Of a stretch of DNA of 64,000 nt, positions 10,513 to 22,820 are shown one piece after another. Source of the stretch: Polytrichum commune (taxonomy: Eukaryota; Streptophyta; Polytrichopsida; Polytrichales; Polytrichaceae); assembly GCA_950295325.1 (NCBI GenBank), contig OX485804.1, forward strand, positions 8,370,001-8,434,000. The letters are read 5' to 3'. Position 1 is the first letter of the stretch; each line of letters opens with the position of its first letter. The translations under genes were made by a program, and so were the position numbers. Below the pieces are notes generated by a model. That model made no database searches, was not told the origin of the DNA, and was given only the letters and a program-made list of their open reading frames with translations.

Positions 10513-11585
10513 CAGTGGTGATTTTTCACAAGGTCCCCAACATGTCTAGGGACATGTTCAAAAAACAAAAAAAAACATTTCTAGAGGACGGGTTCTTAGA
10601 AAATGATCCGGGTTTTGGACGTGTCAAATTCACTTTGGACGGGTTCTAATAATAATATTTTTTTGATATTTTTTTCCAAAAAAAATGAATGGTACAAATA
10701 ACATTTACATTATGTCATATATGACATGTGAATATGAGCATAATGCAATCAAACCACTAATAGCCAATCAAAATATCCATCTTGAAGTGCTTGATTCACT
10801 TGCATAGATTAATTCATCGACCACAAAATTTAGGGCCTTTTTAACATAATGTCAAAGATTGTAATTGAAGGTAAACTTAGCAATTGAATAAGAATTAGTA
10901 TATATAAACATGCTCAATTTTTTTAAAATAAAGAGTTATTTACCCTTCAAAGAAGTGGATGAATTCTCCTATCCTTCATGTTTCTCCAAACAAGCATCAC
11001 TGCATTCCAATTGATGTTTTCAACTGGAATATTTGCACATGAAATGCGCATCAAAGCATCTAAAGTCTCTAACTTCAAACTAGTATGTAGATGACTTTTT
11101 ATTAGGTTTTGTCTAGAAAAACCCCTCTTGTGGAGGGAATGCGGGTGGTGAGTACGGGTGATGGAAACACCTTGAGGATAGAGTGTGGGGAAAAAAATGG
11201 GAGATTGAAGGACAAGAAATGATGGTGGCAGAGGAAATTAGAATGGGGTGTACTAGAAAGATGAGAATCGACAACAAAAGACAGATAACTAACGAGCATT
11301 GGAGGCATAATTTGTCAAGATCCTATTGTTTCCAAGTGCAACCAGTCACATGTCAACATTTTTTTTTTAATTTGTTTTTTACCAACATTGTAAGAGACTT
11401 ATGTATACCTCTTGCGGGACGGGTAGTCAAACTGGTTTTGGGACGGGTTGTTTTTTGTTTGACCTTTCCATGGACATGTTGGTTTAGAAATAACTAGTTT
11501 TGGGACGGGTTGCAATTTTTTTTGCCTTTCAATTCAAGGTTTTTGGACGTGGACGGGCAAAAACTTTGTGGAAAAATCAGCCATG
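10513..11585. mobile_element. hAT-family DNA transposon, 1073 bp, decayed
   Basis: The 8-bp target duplication TTGATGCC is intact at 10505-10512 and 11586-11593. Left terminus CAGTGGTGATTTTTCACAAG; right terminus, reverse-complemented, CATGGCTGATTTTTCCACAA. Five copies of GGACGGGT (10586, 10637, 11417, 11441, 11503) and one GGACGGGC (11551) cluster within about 170 bp of the ends, as expected of hAT subterminal transposase-binding repeats. A transposase C-terminal remnant lies inside on the minus strand. Eight-base duplication plus CA-starting termini define the hAT superfamily. Confidence 0.82.
10947..11100 (-). pseudogene. hAT transposase C-terminal (dimerisation) remnant
   Basis: The minus strand from about 11100 down to a TGA at 10947-10949 reads a segment including LKLETLDALMRISCANIP, then WNAVMLVWRNMKDRR, directly before the stop. 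This resembles the C-terminal end of hAT transposases, where a short helix (xALMRIxxN) precedes the final W/R-containing segment. The frame is broken upstream at about 11100 and no DDE-bearing region survives. The assignment rests on pattern memory and on its position inside a hAT element. Confidence 0.5.
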
Positions 11586-11593
11586 TTGATGCC

Positions 11594-13600
11594 CCTCTAT
11601 ATGATTCAATCTAGGCATTTGGAGCATTGCATGCATCATGTTTATTGCAATAGATCTATAATAGGTACTACATTTTATGCTAAGTAGCCAGATTTTGAAT
11701 AGGACCAAACGATTATAGGTTATTTTGGGGCGATTTGGCTACGGCCATTGGAAATTAAGGAAGCCGCTTTTGGGAAGCTTTTCATATATGTTATGGCGGA
11801 CGTTGACCATGTGGAGAGTCTTGTATTGAACACTTAAGAATGACATGATGTGAGTGAATTTGTTCTAATGTTATTCTCTTTTTTCTTTGTGCATGTCCAA
11901 CTATTATTTGGAAGTTTGTGTCAATCATTGACGTGCCAATGCATTTTTTCCTCTCACATATGATTATCGTACGCTATGAGATGATGTTTTATAGTTTTTG
12001 CTTGCACATGTTTTTTTTTGTCAATGCTCAACTAAGACCCCCTTTGCACTAGAGCTCTGGACCCGAGGGGTGCACCCTTTGTATCATATGAAAACATACG
12101 TGAGTGCACAAAAAGGGGATTTAATGTGAAGTTAGCCGCACAGACTGTATATAAACTACACATATGAAAAAGCTTGGAGAAATAGATATGTTTGCATAAC
12201 TTTTTACAACCAAGTGTACTTGTTCGGTTGGGCCCCTGACATGAAGCATGTGATTCTTGAATCAATGAAGCCTTGTTCCTAACACCAAGCAGATTCGATT
12301 TGAATATGAAGTTTATGAACCAGGCCTTGGACAAGTGCTATGCTCTACGTGAATGAAGGCATGATCAATGACCATGATTCCACTGACATTGTTCATGTAC
12401 ACTATTTTGCACAGGTGTATGGTGTTAAGCACATGGGTGTTGGTGTTAATGGGTTAGGGTATGAGATGGATGAATTTTAAATGGAAAAGCATGGATGAGA
12501 GTTGGTGGGTGTTTGGTGTTGGGGGTGGACATGGGTTGAGGATTCCAAGGAGGGGGTGGGGGTCCTTCCCGAGTATCCAACAAGTTTTGAAGTTGGCTTA
12601 TGTTATTATCATACGGGTGTTGAACAAAAATGGACAACTTATGATGTAATTGATTACTTGATGATAGACGTAGACATTCTCATTGCAGCGATGTATAGCT
12701 TGGATAGAAATCCCTACAAACTTCAACTTTATAACCAAAAAGTCTCTAATTTTTTTAATAAGTGAAAATAAGATTTCATACATCATAGATATGCAAAGGG
12801 GCTAATTTTGCCTTAAACAAAATCACCAGTCTTTATCTTCCTTATCCTATGACCTTTATGTCTTTGACTCGGTTTTTGTGTGTACATATATTGGGCTTGT
12901 TTCTTCCATACTAAAATGCGGGTTTATATTTTTACCACCGTAAAAATTTGCATACGGGGAGCTTGTGATTCCCTAAATCAAAGAAAGGTGAATCCCCCAT
13001 GGAACTTGAATTAACAACTTGGAACGTGTGACAATTTTAATGTGAAGCTTGCAAAGTGTTGGCAAGGGTTTTGATCAATGTTGCATCCTTCCAAGGATCT
13101 TCCATCAAAGGAGACGTTGGAGCTTAAAGAAAGGAGCCTCCCCAATGCCCAGGCGAGCCCTTTATTCGTGTTTGATAACGCAAGTCTACATTACCTTTGA
13201 GCTTTCAATTTAAGAGCTTTGATGCTTTCTCGGGCTTACATAAGACTCTTTCTCACATTGATGTAATGGATGAATGTTCACAACACTTACCAAGAGGGGA
13301 TGAGAACGGTGGAAGGGAGGGCGAAGACATTAGTTGTTAGTGTCTAGTCTAAGTGATGCCATTTTAACCAAATTTGGCACCTAATTTCATGCTCAAAACC
13401 CCCAAATTAGTCATATGCGCTTAAATTGGATGAATCAACAACAAAACTTATAGGAGACGTGTTTTTATGATTCCCCCTCAATAGGTGTTATGAACCATTT
13501 TCCATATAATACACTCAAAAATTCACTTAAACGTTGAGAACGTTATTGTCTAAATATTTCGAACAAGTTTCAATACATGGTAAAACTCGCAGGGTACCAA
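11594..13600. other. Intergenic, no gene recognised
   Basis: Short overlapping frames on both strands (longest about 100 codons at 12032-12334 minus) match nothing I know. A G-rich stretch at 12425-12570 is notable only for composition. No inverted-repeat element with clear ends was found. Confidence 0.4.
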
Positions 13601-14141
13601 TACTACATTGTTTATGGTATTTAGTGTCACTTAGCCTATTTTGAGATGTGTGCTAGGGTTGAACTAATGATCAATTTTTTATTTTATTTTTTTGCCATTA
13701 GTGTCACCTCGTGACACTTGGTGTTCAAATGTGCTTGCTTATATATTTGGCATGAGTGTGTTCAATAGTGTTATGAGGTGCATGCCTATGTTCTACAAAT
13801 GGTCTACAAGTTGATTAAACGTTTACATAAATGGCACTTAGCATTGTATGCTTAAGAATATCTTCCTCTTGCATTCGTAAACACATGACACTTGCCATTA
13901 GTATGCTCAATCATATCTTCCCGTTACATACTAAAACGGAAAACTATCATCTCAAGTATCCCAATGTGCTAGACTAAATTTTATGAGGTAAATAAGTTTT
14001 CACTTCAATAATTGACTTGTGTCGACGAATAGTATCATGTTGGCATTTAGTGGACATGGCACTTTGAGACCTCTAGGTATGTAGTTAAGATTGTTGTTGG
14101 ACGATAGTGTGCATGACACTTAATACCACAAACAGTGCACT
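13601..14141. mobile_element. Inverted-repeat element (ATTTAGTGTCAC family), copy 2
   Basis: About 541 bp, in inverted orientation to the copy at 8326-9313, whose body it matches over most of its length. It begins TACTACATTGTTTATGG and ends with the inverted counterpart around GACACTTAATACCAC. It is uninterrupted and so shows what copy 1 looked like before the pogo-like insertion. Confidence 0.6.
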
Positions 14142-14290
14142 AATGCCCAGAAGTCTCAAAGTATCATGTCCGCTAATTGCCAACATGATACTATTTGTCA
14201 ACACACATAACATTTTTTTTAATCACAAATTATTTGCATGAGGACTATAGTGCAACACATTAGAACACTTGAGGTGATACCTCAAACGGT
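14142..14290. mobile_element. ATTTAGTGTCAC-family element, partial third copy
   Basis: Abuts copy 2. It repeats the inner segment AAGTCTCAAAGTATCATG and the following 60 bp, which correspond to 8876-8940 in copy 1. It lacks a recognisable left terminus. Confidence 0.45.
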
Positions 14291-17200
14291 GTAATACTTG
14301 ACGTGATGGAGAGACAAATGCAACAACATCTCATCCATAACTCAATACAAATCGAGGATGTAAGAATGAGCAGTGGCATGATTGCCAATCTAGAAAAAAG
14401 ACATAAGGAGGGTGACTTTATACACGGCATGGGGTTGACCCAAGCACCGCCCCGATTGTCAAGCATTAAGTCCTCAATCCATCCCAACTTTCCCAACTTT
14501 TTTTCAGCACCAACCTTGTCACATATAAAGTGACGAGACCCAATTTTAAGTTCCTCTGCTCTTGAGGGAAAAGTTTAGCGAAGATGATCAACCTTCCATG
14601 AATCAACGGTAGAGATGTTCATAATCCGACGGATGAGTCCAATCCAATCCATGTTGAGAGTTTGGACCGAGGAAAACCTCGTCCCAGTCCTTCAAACCGG
14701 ACTGGACCCAACCAGTGATCCCAAAATCTTGCCACCTAGACTGCCACATAGATGAGTGACTGTTCGAGACCAACCCTAATATAAAACCCTTGGGACCGGA
14801 TTTGATGAAACCGAACACAATCCTATTGGTTGACCTTCCTAGAACTCGGGCCCGGCCCTCACTCCGGCCCCGAGTATAAAGTAGGCCTTATTAAAATAAA
14901 GTTCCAAAATACGTGAGTGAATGAATGACTATGAGGGCACATTGGCACTCCCACATGAAGAGTATGCTTGTAAGCAAGTTAATGGTCCTGGCTGTCTCAG
15001 GTCCCGTCCTCTCATTCGGGACCTCCTTTCCGGTCCCAGTCCCTGTCCTGCCCATGACATGCCATGACATGTCAGGCCCTTCCTTTCCCATCCATCCATC
15101 CATCCATATATACACACAAACATTCATCCATCCTTCAACTTTACGTTTCCCCTTCAACTCGGCATCGAGCTTGCAGGCCTTGTCGTGTGTGGTTGCTTCT
15201 CCACTCATCTTCTCGGGATGTGCCATGGGACCTCCTTTTTTGCTATCACATACCATTCATCACCATCACCACTATGTAGTGTATTTGGCATCACACGGTG
15301 TTTTTAAGTCACCGTGGTAGCTTTTCTAATGACACCTCTCTTGGAGGTAGTTTACGAGTGAGTATTGTCATCCCAATTTACTTTTACTTTGAATGCATTT
15401 TGGTTCGTATATTTTATGCATCCAAACATTTATGATGTGATTAAGTGTCGTCATGGATGATCAAAATTTGGGATGAGAAAACACTTCGTAAGCGACTGTA
15501 ATTGTAACATTGCACATTCACTCTAATGTCCAAAAAAAGAAAAAGAAAAGTCCATAAGGAATGAAAAATAATGTTAGGTTTACAGTTAGTGTCAGTGAGA
15601 CTACACGGGCAACTTACAATAAGTATTGAGCAAGACAAATAGAACTAGTGACACTAAATACAATGTTTAGTGAAGTTATGTATCCCGAACTTGAAATTTA
15701 GAGATGAACCAAAATTTTGTGAACATGACTAGACGAGTTTTGGGCAGTCTATGCCAAGAAAAGTAGAACTTCATGACTAACTATGTGATATATAACTATA
15801 TAACTATATATAGTCATATATACATAGAGTTATATCAACAAAGAACTCTCAACAAAACAATACTCAATTTATTTCCTTTGTATTTTTTTTAAAGTGAGGG
15901 GAAGGTGAGAGAATGGAGTTATGTTGAATATGCACACTAATATACGTAGCTAGCATACTAGTGACTATACCTAGCTAGCAAGTTGGTGACTTATTTAGAC
16001 AAGTTTAATTATGATTGCAGCCAACCAGTTGTCGAGGAGGAGGCCTAGCGCCTCCTGCCGAAATGTTGCCCTATGAGGCAGCCACGTCGCCTCAGAGGGT
16101 AGGGTTAGGGTTAGGGTTGGTTGAGTGTGCTTGAGATTACGATGGCAAAGCATTCCGCATAAGTTTTCAAGGCATTTTCAACGGAGGGGCGGGAATATTG
16201 TGAGGCGTTTGATGCGGAGCTGGATGAGGTTTCGGGATGAGTTAGCGATTGCGGTGATTTAGTGTTGCATGCCTTGTTTCTCAAATTATCGCTACTATTT
16301 TCATCTTTAGATGTTAAATTATGAACACTACTCATGCTGAGCATTACTTAGTTTGTAAGGAAAACCCATAATAAATATACCCAACATATTGTTGTCCACA
16401 TGATGTATCGGCCTACAACTGAATAATGTTATGGATGGTTGTGGTTTTATACTGAAAGGAATTAGAATAACTTTCTCCTCACAAACAATCAAGAGCTCTT
16501 TGTTGGCTCTGTCTATAGGACAAAGACTATGCATCAACTTCTTCGTTTCAAGAGCAAATTTCCTAACCACTTTGTGTTCACACTTGGACGTTACTTGTTC
16601 TTGTTATTTTTGGTCCACTTTATGTAACGTGGATGTTAACTATAGTTTATATATATATATATAAGTGCTCCCTAAAATGCATTGAAAGAAATCTAGTTAA
16701 CTATAGTTATTTCGGTAGTTCTTGATTATTTATTTTTAAAAAATTTGGGTGATAAATGAGTAGCTTCGATCCTCGACCTGTATTTGAGAAGAAGGTGCAC
16801 AAAATCCAAGAAAGGTTTGGTATAGTGAATAGCTATGAATTGGCATGAGCAAAGTGGACAACTACAATTGTAGCCTTTCATAATAAAGGACAAAGACTCA
16901 CAATTCTACCGTTTTCTTGTTGACAAATCATTTAATCAACTCATCATAGAATTAGCTCAGTACTAAAAGGTATATATATGTATATATATGTTTGTTCCTT
17001 CAAGTAATCATGTTGCTATTGTGGTGAAGGGTTGTATACCTCATTGTAAGTGCCTTGGTCAACAATGTGATCCTTGCTAATTTGTAGGTCGTCTTGCCAT
17101 ATTTGACATATTCGGCTTCTTGGTGAATGCAAGTGTTGTTGTGGTAGGCATATAAATCAAATAATCAATGTTGGGCAATCCGACGTGAATCTGAGCTTGT

Positions 17201-18324
17201 TGGTCTTACCTTGTTCAAGAACCCTCTTGGTGTTGGGTGTGCTTTTTACACTTTGGGTTTAAAACCCGATTCTCAACCAATGGGAAAGTTCTTCAATCTT
17301 GGACCCTGGTGTAAATCCACCATAAAGTTAGCGATGCCAACTTTCATGTGAACAAAAGAGACGTCGTCTTTGCATTAGAACATGGCCCCATATGTTGTTT
17401 TGATCGAGGTTGAGGCATCCATAGTCGACTAGGTTCATTTCACCACTCACGAGGGTCATGTAATACTAACATGAATAAGGTCTATATTTTTCACGCGAAC
17501 AGAGATAAAGTTCATGTGGTGGCAGATTATGACCGATCACCCTCATAAGAGTTTTGACAACTCTCGTAGTCAAAAGAAACGTGTTTAGATGAGTGCTTAT
17601 GCGTTGACACATAAATCGATTGTGTGTTACCTTAAACTTTACTACTTCAAAATTTGTAACAATTTCCATATTCACGATTTATATTGTTATTCTTAATTTT
17701 GCAACCTCCTTAAGATATGTTTCTCTTCACACACACAAAAGAAATAAGCCCCCGTCATAACTCCTCCTAAATAGATGCAAACTCTCTTATTTTATCGATT
17801 ATAGATGCCTCACCATTACATGTCACCCTCATATCTCTTGCCTTGTGAGCCCGAACCCACTAGACATGCACTTGGGAGGCGATGGAAACCGTTGAGGGTA
17901 CTTGTTAGTGGGCGCACTAGTAGTTCTTGGACCCTTGAGTGTATTTCAAGCCCTAGAATATTGAGACTAAATAGAGAAATTGACTCATACATTGTTGGAA
18001 GGACCCGGATGATTCGATAGATATGTGGTCAATTATGGTGCCGTAGGTGCGCCAATGACACGTACACATTTAGTTTTATATTTGGGAAGGCTCAACACTT
18101 TGCATGCGGGGCCGTACTTTAAGTTTGCACCACATCAACCTTTATCATGCGTTTTCGTCGACCATTTTGTGATGCAATGTCCGGGGCATAATCGGTTTTT
18201 TTAAAAATAAAAATAAAAATAAAAATAGTGTATCCAAGTCCAACCTCTTAAATGTTGTGACCTTTTGGTTTCCTTTACTAATGTGGGGTGTATTTCATGG
18301 ATTTTTATAACATAATAGGTCAAT
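14291..18324. other. Intergenic; degraded repeats, no gene recognised
   Basis: Contains a TCCA/CATC microsatellite near 15085-15110, a lone ATTTAGTGTCAC-type terminus at about 15645-15672, a short telomere-like run at 16097-16120 and a TA run at 16650. A stretch at 14610-14880 with repeated GGACC/CCGG motifs may be another old DNA transposon, but both ends could not be paired. Small frames at 14925-15320, 16111-16344 and 17805-18020 are unrecognised. Confidence 0.4.
16097..16120. repeat. Short interstitial telomere-like repeat
   Basis: GGGTAGGGTTAGGGTTAGGG plus four bases: about three TTAGGG-type units rather than the common plant TTTAGGG. Too short to imply a former chromosome end. Confidence 0.5.
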
Positions 18325-18380
18325 TTCCTAAAGTTTTGAACTTCAACTGGTTATTTCTCAAACTCAACCAGTTCATGTGT
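18325..18380. mobile_element. Fragment of the 32.1-kb foldback element
   Basis: The sequence around ACTTCAACTGGTTATTTCTC and AAACTCAACCAGTTCATGTG matches, in reverse complement, the left arm of the foldback element at 32096-32701. It stops where the element at 18381-18708 begins, so the later element probably inserted into it. Confidence 0.55.
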
Positions 18381-18708
18381 AACTACATTAGAAATGATAT
18401 TTAGTGTTTGATACACTAGATACGAACGCATATACTAAATGTCAATAACCCTATGAATGTAAGTAACATTAATTGTAAACTTAAACACTGAGTATCAACT
18501 ATGGTAATACGTGGAAGTTACATGTTTGAATTTAGTTTTAGTAAGGATATGAAAAATAAATAACAATGATAAAAGGAGAAATCCAACATATCTTCTAGGA
18601 TATCTTCTGACACTAATTATCAAGGAATTGAAAATTAATGTTGAGTAGAGTAGGGTGGGTAACAACATTAAGTATAATCAAACACTAAATATCATGTCTA
18701 GTGTAGTG
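18381..18708. mobile_element. 328-bp MITE with ATTTAGTGTTTGAT termini
   Basis: The left end AACTACATTAGAAATGATAT and the reverse complement of the right end CACTACACTAGACATGATAT pair and continue TTAGTGTTTGAT on both sides, giving an inverted repeat of about 33 bp. It is related in the terminal motif to the 8.3-kb and 13.6-kb elements. No coding capacity. Confidence 0.6.
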
Positions 18709-18765
18709 ATCGGTTCCCCATATTCATTGTTGTGATGCATTGCATATTCATGACATTGCAAATTA

Positions 18766-20960
18766 GGGTTGTTTTACACACGTGACTGAGGGCCGTGAGA
18801 TGAAGAAAATTGATTGAGGATTTCTTGTGGTCATGGTGGGCGGTCCGAAGACCATGACCAAAAGAAACTCACGTCACTTTTGAAAAGCCTTGGCCATGGG
18901 ACATCGTGTACAACGGACTTGGACTGAATTTGTAGTGTTCTTAATGGAAATCATAATTTTATGAGTTTACAAGTTACAAAGAAGTATCTTCTCTTACATG
19001 GCCGCCCTCGTAGTCCGTTGAGACAACATGATTTGATTCTCTCACCACAAAACGCATGTGACACCAAACATTATCCATCTTTTGAACGGTTAGGATTCCG
19101 CATCACTTTCTCATTCATTCTTTCTGACATGCTCACCCATGATCACTTTTATTTTAGGTGGCCTTGTGTAAAAATGATGTGAGGCTACCATTCGTTTCTC
19201 AACCACTGAGAAAAATTAAAAAGCGTTGGTCATGGTCATTGATCACTAGTGTAATCGATGTGCCCTCAATTTTGAGCTGCTATGGTATCACGGTTTACCT
19301 AGTTAAGATATCAATGTGTTGGACTCGTATATCCCATTTTTTGATGATAAAAGCATTGGTATATATAACGAGCATACTAGTTTTGAGTGTAAATGATTTG
19401 TTCTCGATGTCACTTGGGTTTATATGCCATGCAAAAGCCTTCATACCTAAGAAAAGTATGGTCTCACAACTCGGTTATACAAAGAGTCCTTTCACCTTGG
19501 CATGCCCACCACATATTGATGTTACAATTGATGCCCACATGTAAGTTATGACTTTAATACCATTATTAATGTGGATAATTGATACCATGGATTCACATGT
19601 AAACCATGTTAGCATCACACTAAATACAATATTCAATGTCCCTTATTATTTGGAGTTACACAATGCTATATCTTTTGACTATCAATGTAATGTTTTTACC
19701 AAGTAAAGATGTTGTTGTTCTGTAATGTCCAAACAACCACCAATTTGAGCTTTGTTGGCAAAACACGAGATATGCAGTAAATAGTTATAGCATTGCATGA
19801 TTCCAGGTACTAATTGACACGAAATACAATATTCATTGTAGTTCACACAACCTGGTAATATACAATTTTCAATGTTATGTTACTAACATTATTGTCGATA
19901 ATTGCATTCGTTTATGGTAAGTTATCAAGTGGCCATCTACCCTAGAAAATGCTCTATTTCATCTTCAGGAATGCCAAAATGTAGTTTCCACATGGAATAC
20001 AATTGAGGGTAGCCAACGTGAGCATGACAAGTGGCAAAATTCAAAGGAATTATTATTGTTCCGGAGTAGAGAGCCCTCTACGGTGCTTCTCATCACCTAG
20101 TAAATAAAAAAACGTTACCGATTTCACTAAGCTTTATGATATATGTACTGGTAAGTGGCTTGCCCACATTTGCATTGATAACATTGTTAAAGTTGCACGC
20201 ATGGACACCTCACGCCACGTGTCGTAACATGAGTGGCCCCTTGCATCTTCCATGTTCTTTTATTGCGGTGTTGACACATCACACACACACACCCCCTCCA
20301 TGTCACGATGCCCTAACTTACCGGAGCGAAAGGCCGGATTTCAATTATAAAGACAAGCATATAAAAGAGATTGGACTACGTGTTCAAAAAAGAATAAGCG
20401 TTATAGCTTCAATGTGACGTATATGATCATGTATGTAATGAGCACAAAAGTCTTCACTTTAATTATGAATGAGATGTCATACAAGCTCCAAATATAGTGA
20501 GGAATGTGGCTATGGCCTCTCTTAGGATTTGCTACTCATCTCGTACTAAGGGCATGTTCACACTACAACAATGACCACATGTAGTGACCACTGCTTACTG
20601 AATTATGTTGTTGGTTGAGATATGAGTGGCAGTCCCGTTCATTTCACACAAAGGTCATCCAGAATATAAGCAACCGTGTCAGAGAGTGGATGAAAAAATG
20701 ACATGGAATCCTACATGTGTTGTAATGCATATTGCTTGGTGGTCACACGGGTTTTGCAGTAGAAAACCCAAATAGACTGTCCCAATAAAATAAATGAAGG
20801 CGACTTGGTCTAAGTCCGCTTTACACTATGTCTTGTGACCAAGGCTTCTTAAACAAGACGTGGAATTGGTCATGGTCTTTGGACCGCCATCCATGACCAC
20901 GAGATATCCTTAAATCGTTTTTTTCTTATAGCCCTTAGGTGACGTGTGTAAAATAAGCCC
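18766..20960. mobile_element. 2.2-kb TTA-flanked Harbinger-like element with about 160-bp inverted termini
   Basis: TTA flanks both ends (18763-18765 and 20961-20963). Left terminus GGGTTGTTTTACACACGTGA; right terminus, reverse-complemented, GGGCTTATTTTACACACGTC. The arms stay alignable for about 160 bp, through GGTCATGG..GGCGGTCC..AAGACCATGACC and on to CGGACTT. The interior holds two more ATTTAGTGTC-type termini (19605-19632, 19813-19843) and small unrecognised frames, the longest at 19158-19544. No transposase is recognisable. Confidence 0.6.
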
Positions 20961-20963
20961 TTA

Positions 20964-22820
20964 GTGTAAGATGATTAGCAAATGCAAATTACACATGCAA
21001 CCATTTTTCCTCGTGATTATCGAGGTGTATATGAATATCTGATTTATTGATAAAGTTAAGATGTTTCTTCTTCTCGTTAAATGATCATTCGGGCTTCTGC
21101 CCCCCCCCCCAGTCCCAATCATGTCATAACAATTAACAAGATGGTCATGATAGGTTTTTCCCAACTTATTTATTTAATTTAATAGATTTGGCATAATGGT
21201 GATACAATATGATGGCGGTATAAATTGGCAATTGTAGTATCAATGCAAAATTGATATCATATCATACTTTAAGAGTCAATTTAGCACCTTTCTACCAAGT
21301 AATTATAAAAAACAAATGAATCGATTTGAAATTTTAAATATATATGAAATTTCAACTCTAACAATATAAAAAGTGCCAGTTGTGATGCTATGAGGGCTTG
21401 AATCAAAATCACGCAGGTTCCAAACATGCAACTAGTAAAGTCTCTTTGGTCATATAACTATAGCTTAAACAAACCTCATCCTCACCATCTCAACATCCTA
21501 CATACTTCATACTAACTCTCCTTAGGTATTGAATAAAATTTCATATTTTTAGCAATTTTAACAAATTTCAAAAGAATTTGACATACTTTTTAATATTAAT
21601 GACTACTATAAACTAAAATACCATGATATCAACATACGAACCTAGAATGAACGTTTCATGAAATTATGATAAATGTTAAATGAAGTCTTGAAATTCTAAG
21701 GAATTTGGAGGAAATTCTGAGATATTGGGAAATTCCTAAGAGAATTTTGGGATTTTTTTAGAGGATTTTGGAAAAATGCCAAAATTTGAGATTTTTTTTA
21801 AAATTAAATTTTTTTTTTGAGAGAGATTGGGGATTGCAAACTTAGAATGAAAAAGATTGGAAATTAGATGATACTAGAAACTAGATGAAATTGGAGATAA
21901 ACCTAAAACTAAGGATGAAACTAGAAAGTAGGAATGAACTAGAAAATCAGATGAAATCAAATGTTGATTGAAAGTGGGTGAAAATGAAAGACATGGAAAA
22001 AGCTTATAGAGTTCTAAGAAATGTAAAAAAGAAGAAGCTTATATAGAGTTACAAGCAATCTCGAAGAGTTTCTACTCTCCAAGCCATGAGAATTTTCTAG
22101 AGTCTATATTTGATGTCGTTTCTAGAATCTACTCCATAAAAAGTTTCTCAAATTTATTTACATAGAGAAGAAGAGTATAGTGTCAACTTCTCCAAAGATT
22201 ATGAAATCTACATTTTACAAGATTCTAATATCTACTTTTCTGAAGATTTTGAAACTTGCATCACATCACTACATGATTTTGAAATAAAATTCTTAGAAGA
22301 CTTCAAAGTCTGCAATACGAAGATTATGAAATCTACTTGTTTCATAATATTTCAATATCTCTTTTTCCGGAACACTCTAGAATCTAAACTTTGTTAATGT
22401 TCTAGAATCTATTTGTCCACAATGTTCGAATATCTTCTCGCACACATAGTTTCTAGAATCTACGGTGGAAGAAGTCCTAAAATTGAAGTGCTTAAAAACT
22501 TCTAGAACATACATATTAAATGGGTTTTGAATTTATGTATCATGAAATTTCTAGAATTGATGAGTACCAAATACTTATATAATTGAGAGTTCAACCATAA
22601 ACACTTCATAAATTGCGAGTCCCCTCTTTACCTTGTTTACTTTCTACTAAGTATGTTTTAAAAACTTTTTTTTTTAATAGGCTCATGACTTCTTGTCATG
22701 TTAGAAAGCCTTCACATAGGCTTTGGACCCCAAGGGGACAAAAGCCAACAAACTTTGAACACATAGTCCAATCTCATGTAAACACACATTGTCTCTTTGG
22801 TGTCCATTCTTAGATCCACG
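20964..22820. other. AT-rich intergenic sequence with dispersed and degenerate repeats
   Basis: About 20970-21100 matches a dispersed repeat also seen at 60960-61090 and 63890-64000. A run of 11 C lies at 21100-21110. From 21700 to 22560 the sequence is internally repetitive, with many TTCTAGAATCTA variants. No gene is seen. Confidence 0.45.

Noticed and set aside
12425..12570. G-rich stretch as a possible G-quadruplex
   Set aside because: G runs are irregularly spaced in ordinary intergenic DNA with no promoter or element nearby, so it is not distinguishable from composition.
14610..14880. Possible additional hAT-type element with GGACC/CCGG motifs
   Set aside because: The left end looks plausible (TAGAGATGTTCATAATCC), but I could not find a matching right end or target duplication.
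20547..20760. Another TAA-flanked element starting GGGCATGTTCACAC
   Set aside because: No inverted right terminus was found before the end of the enclosing element.
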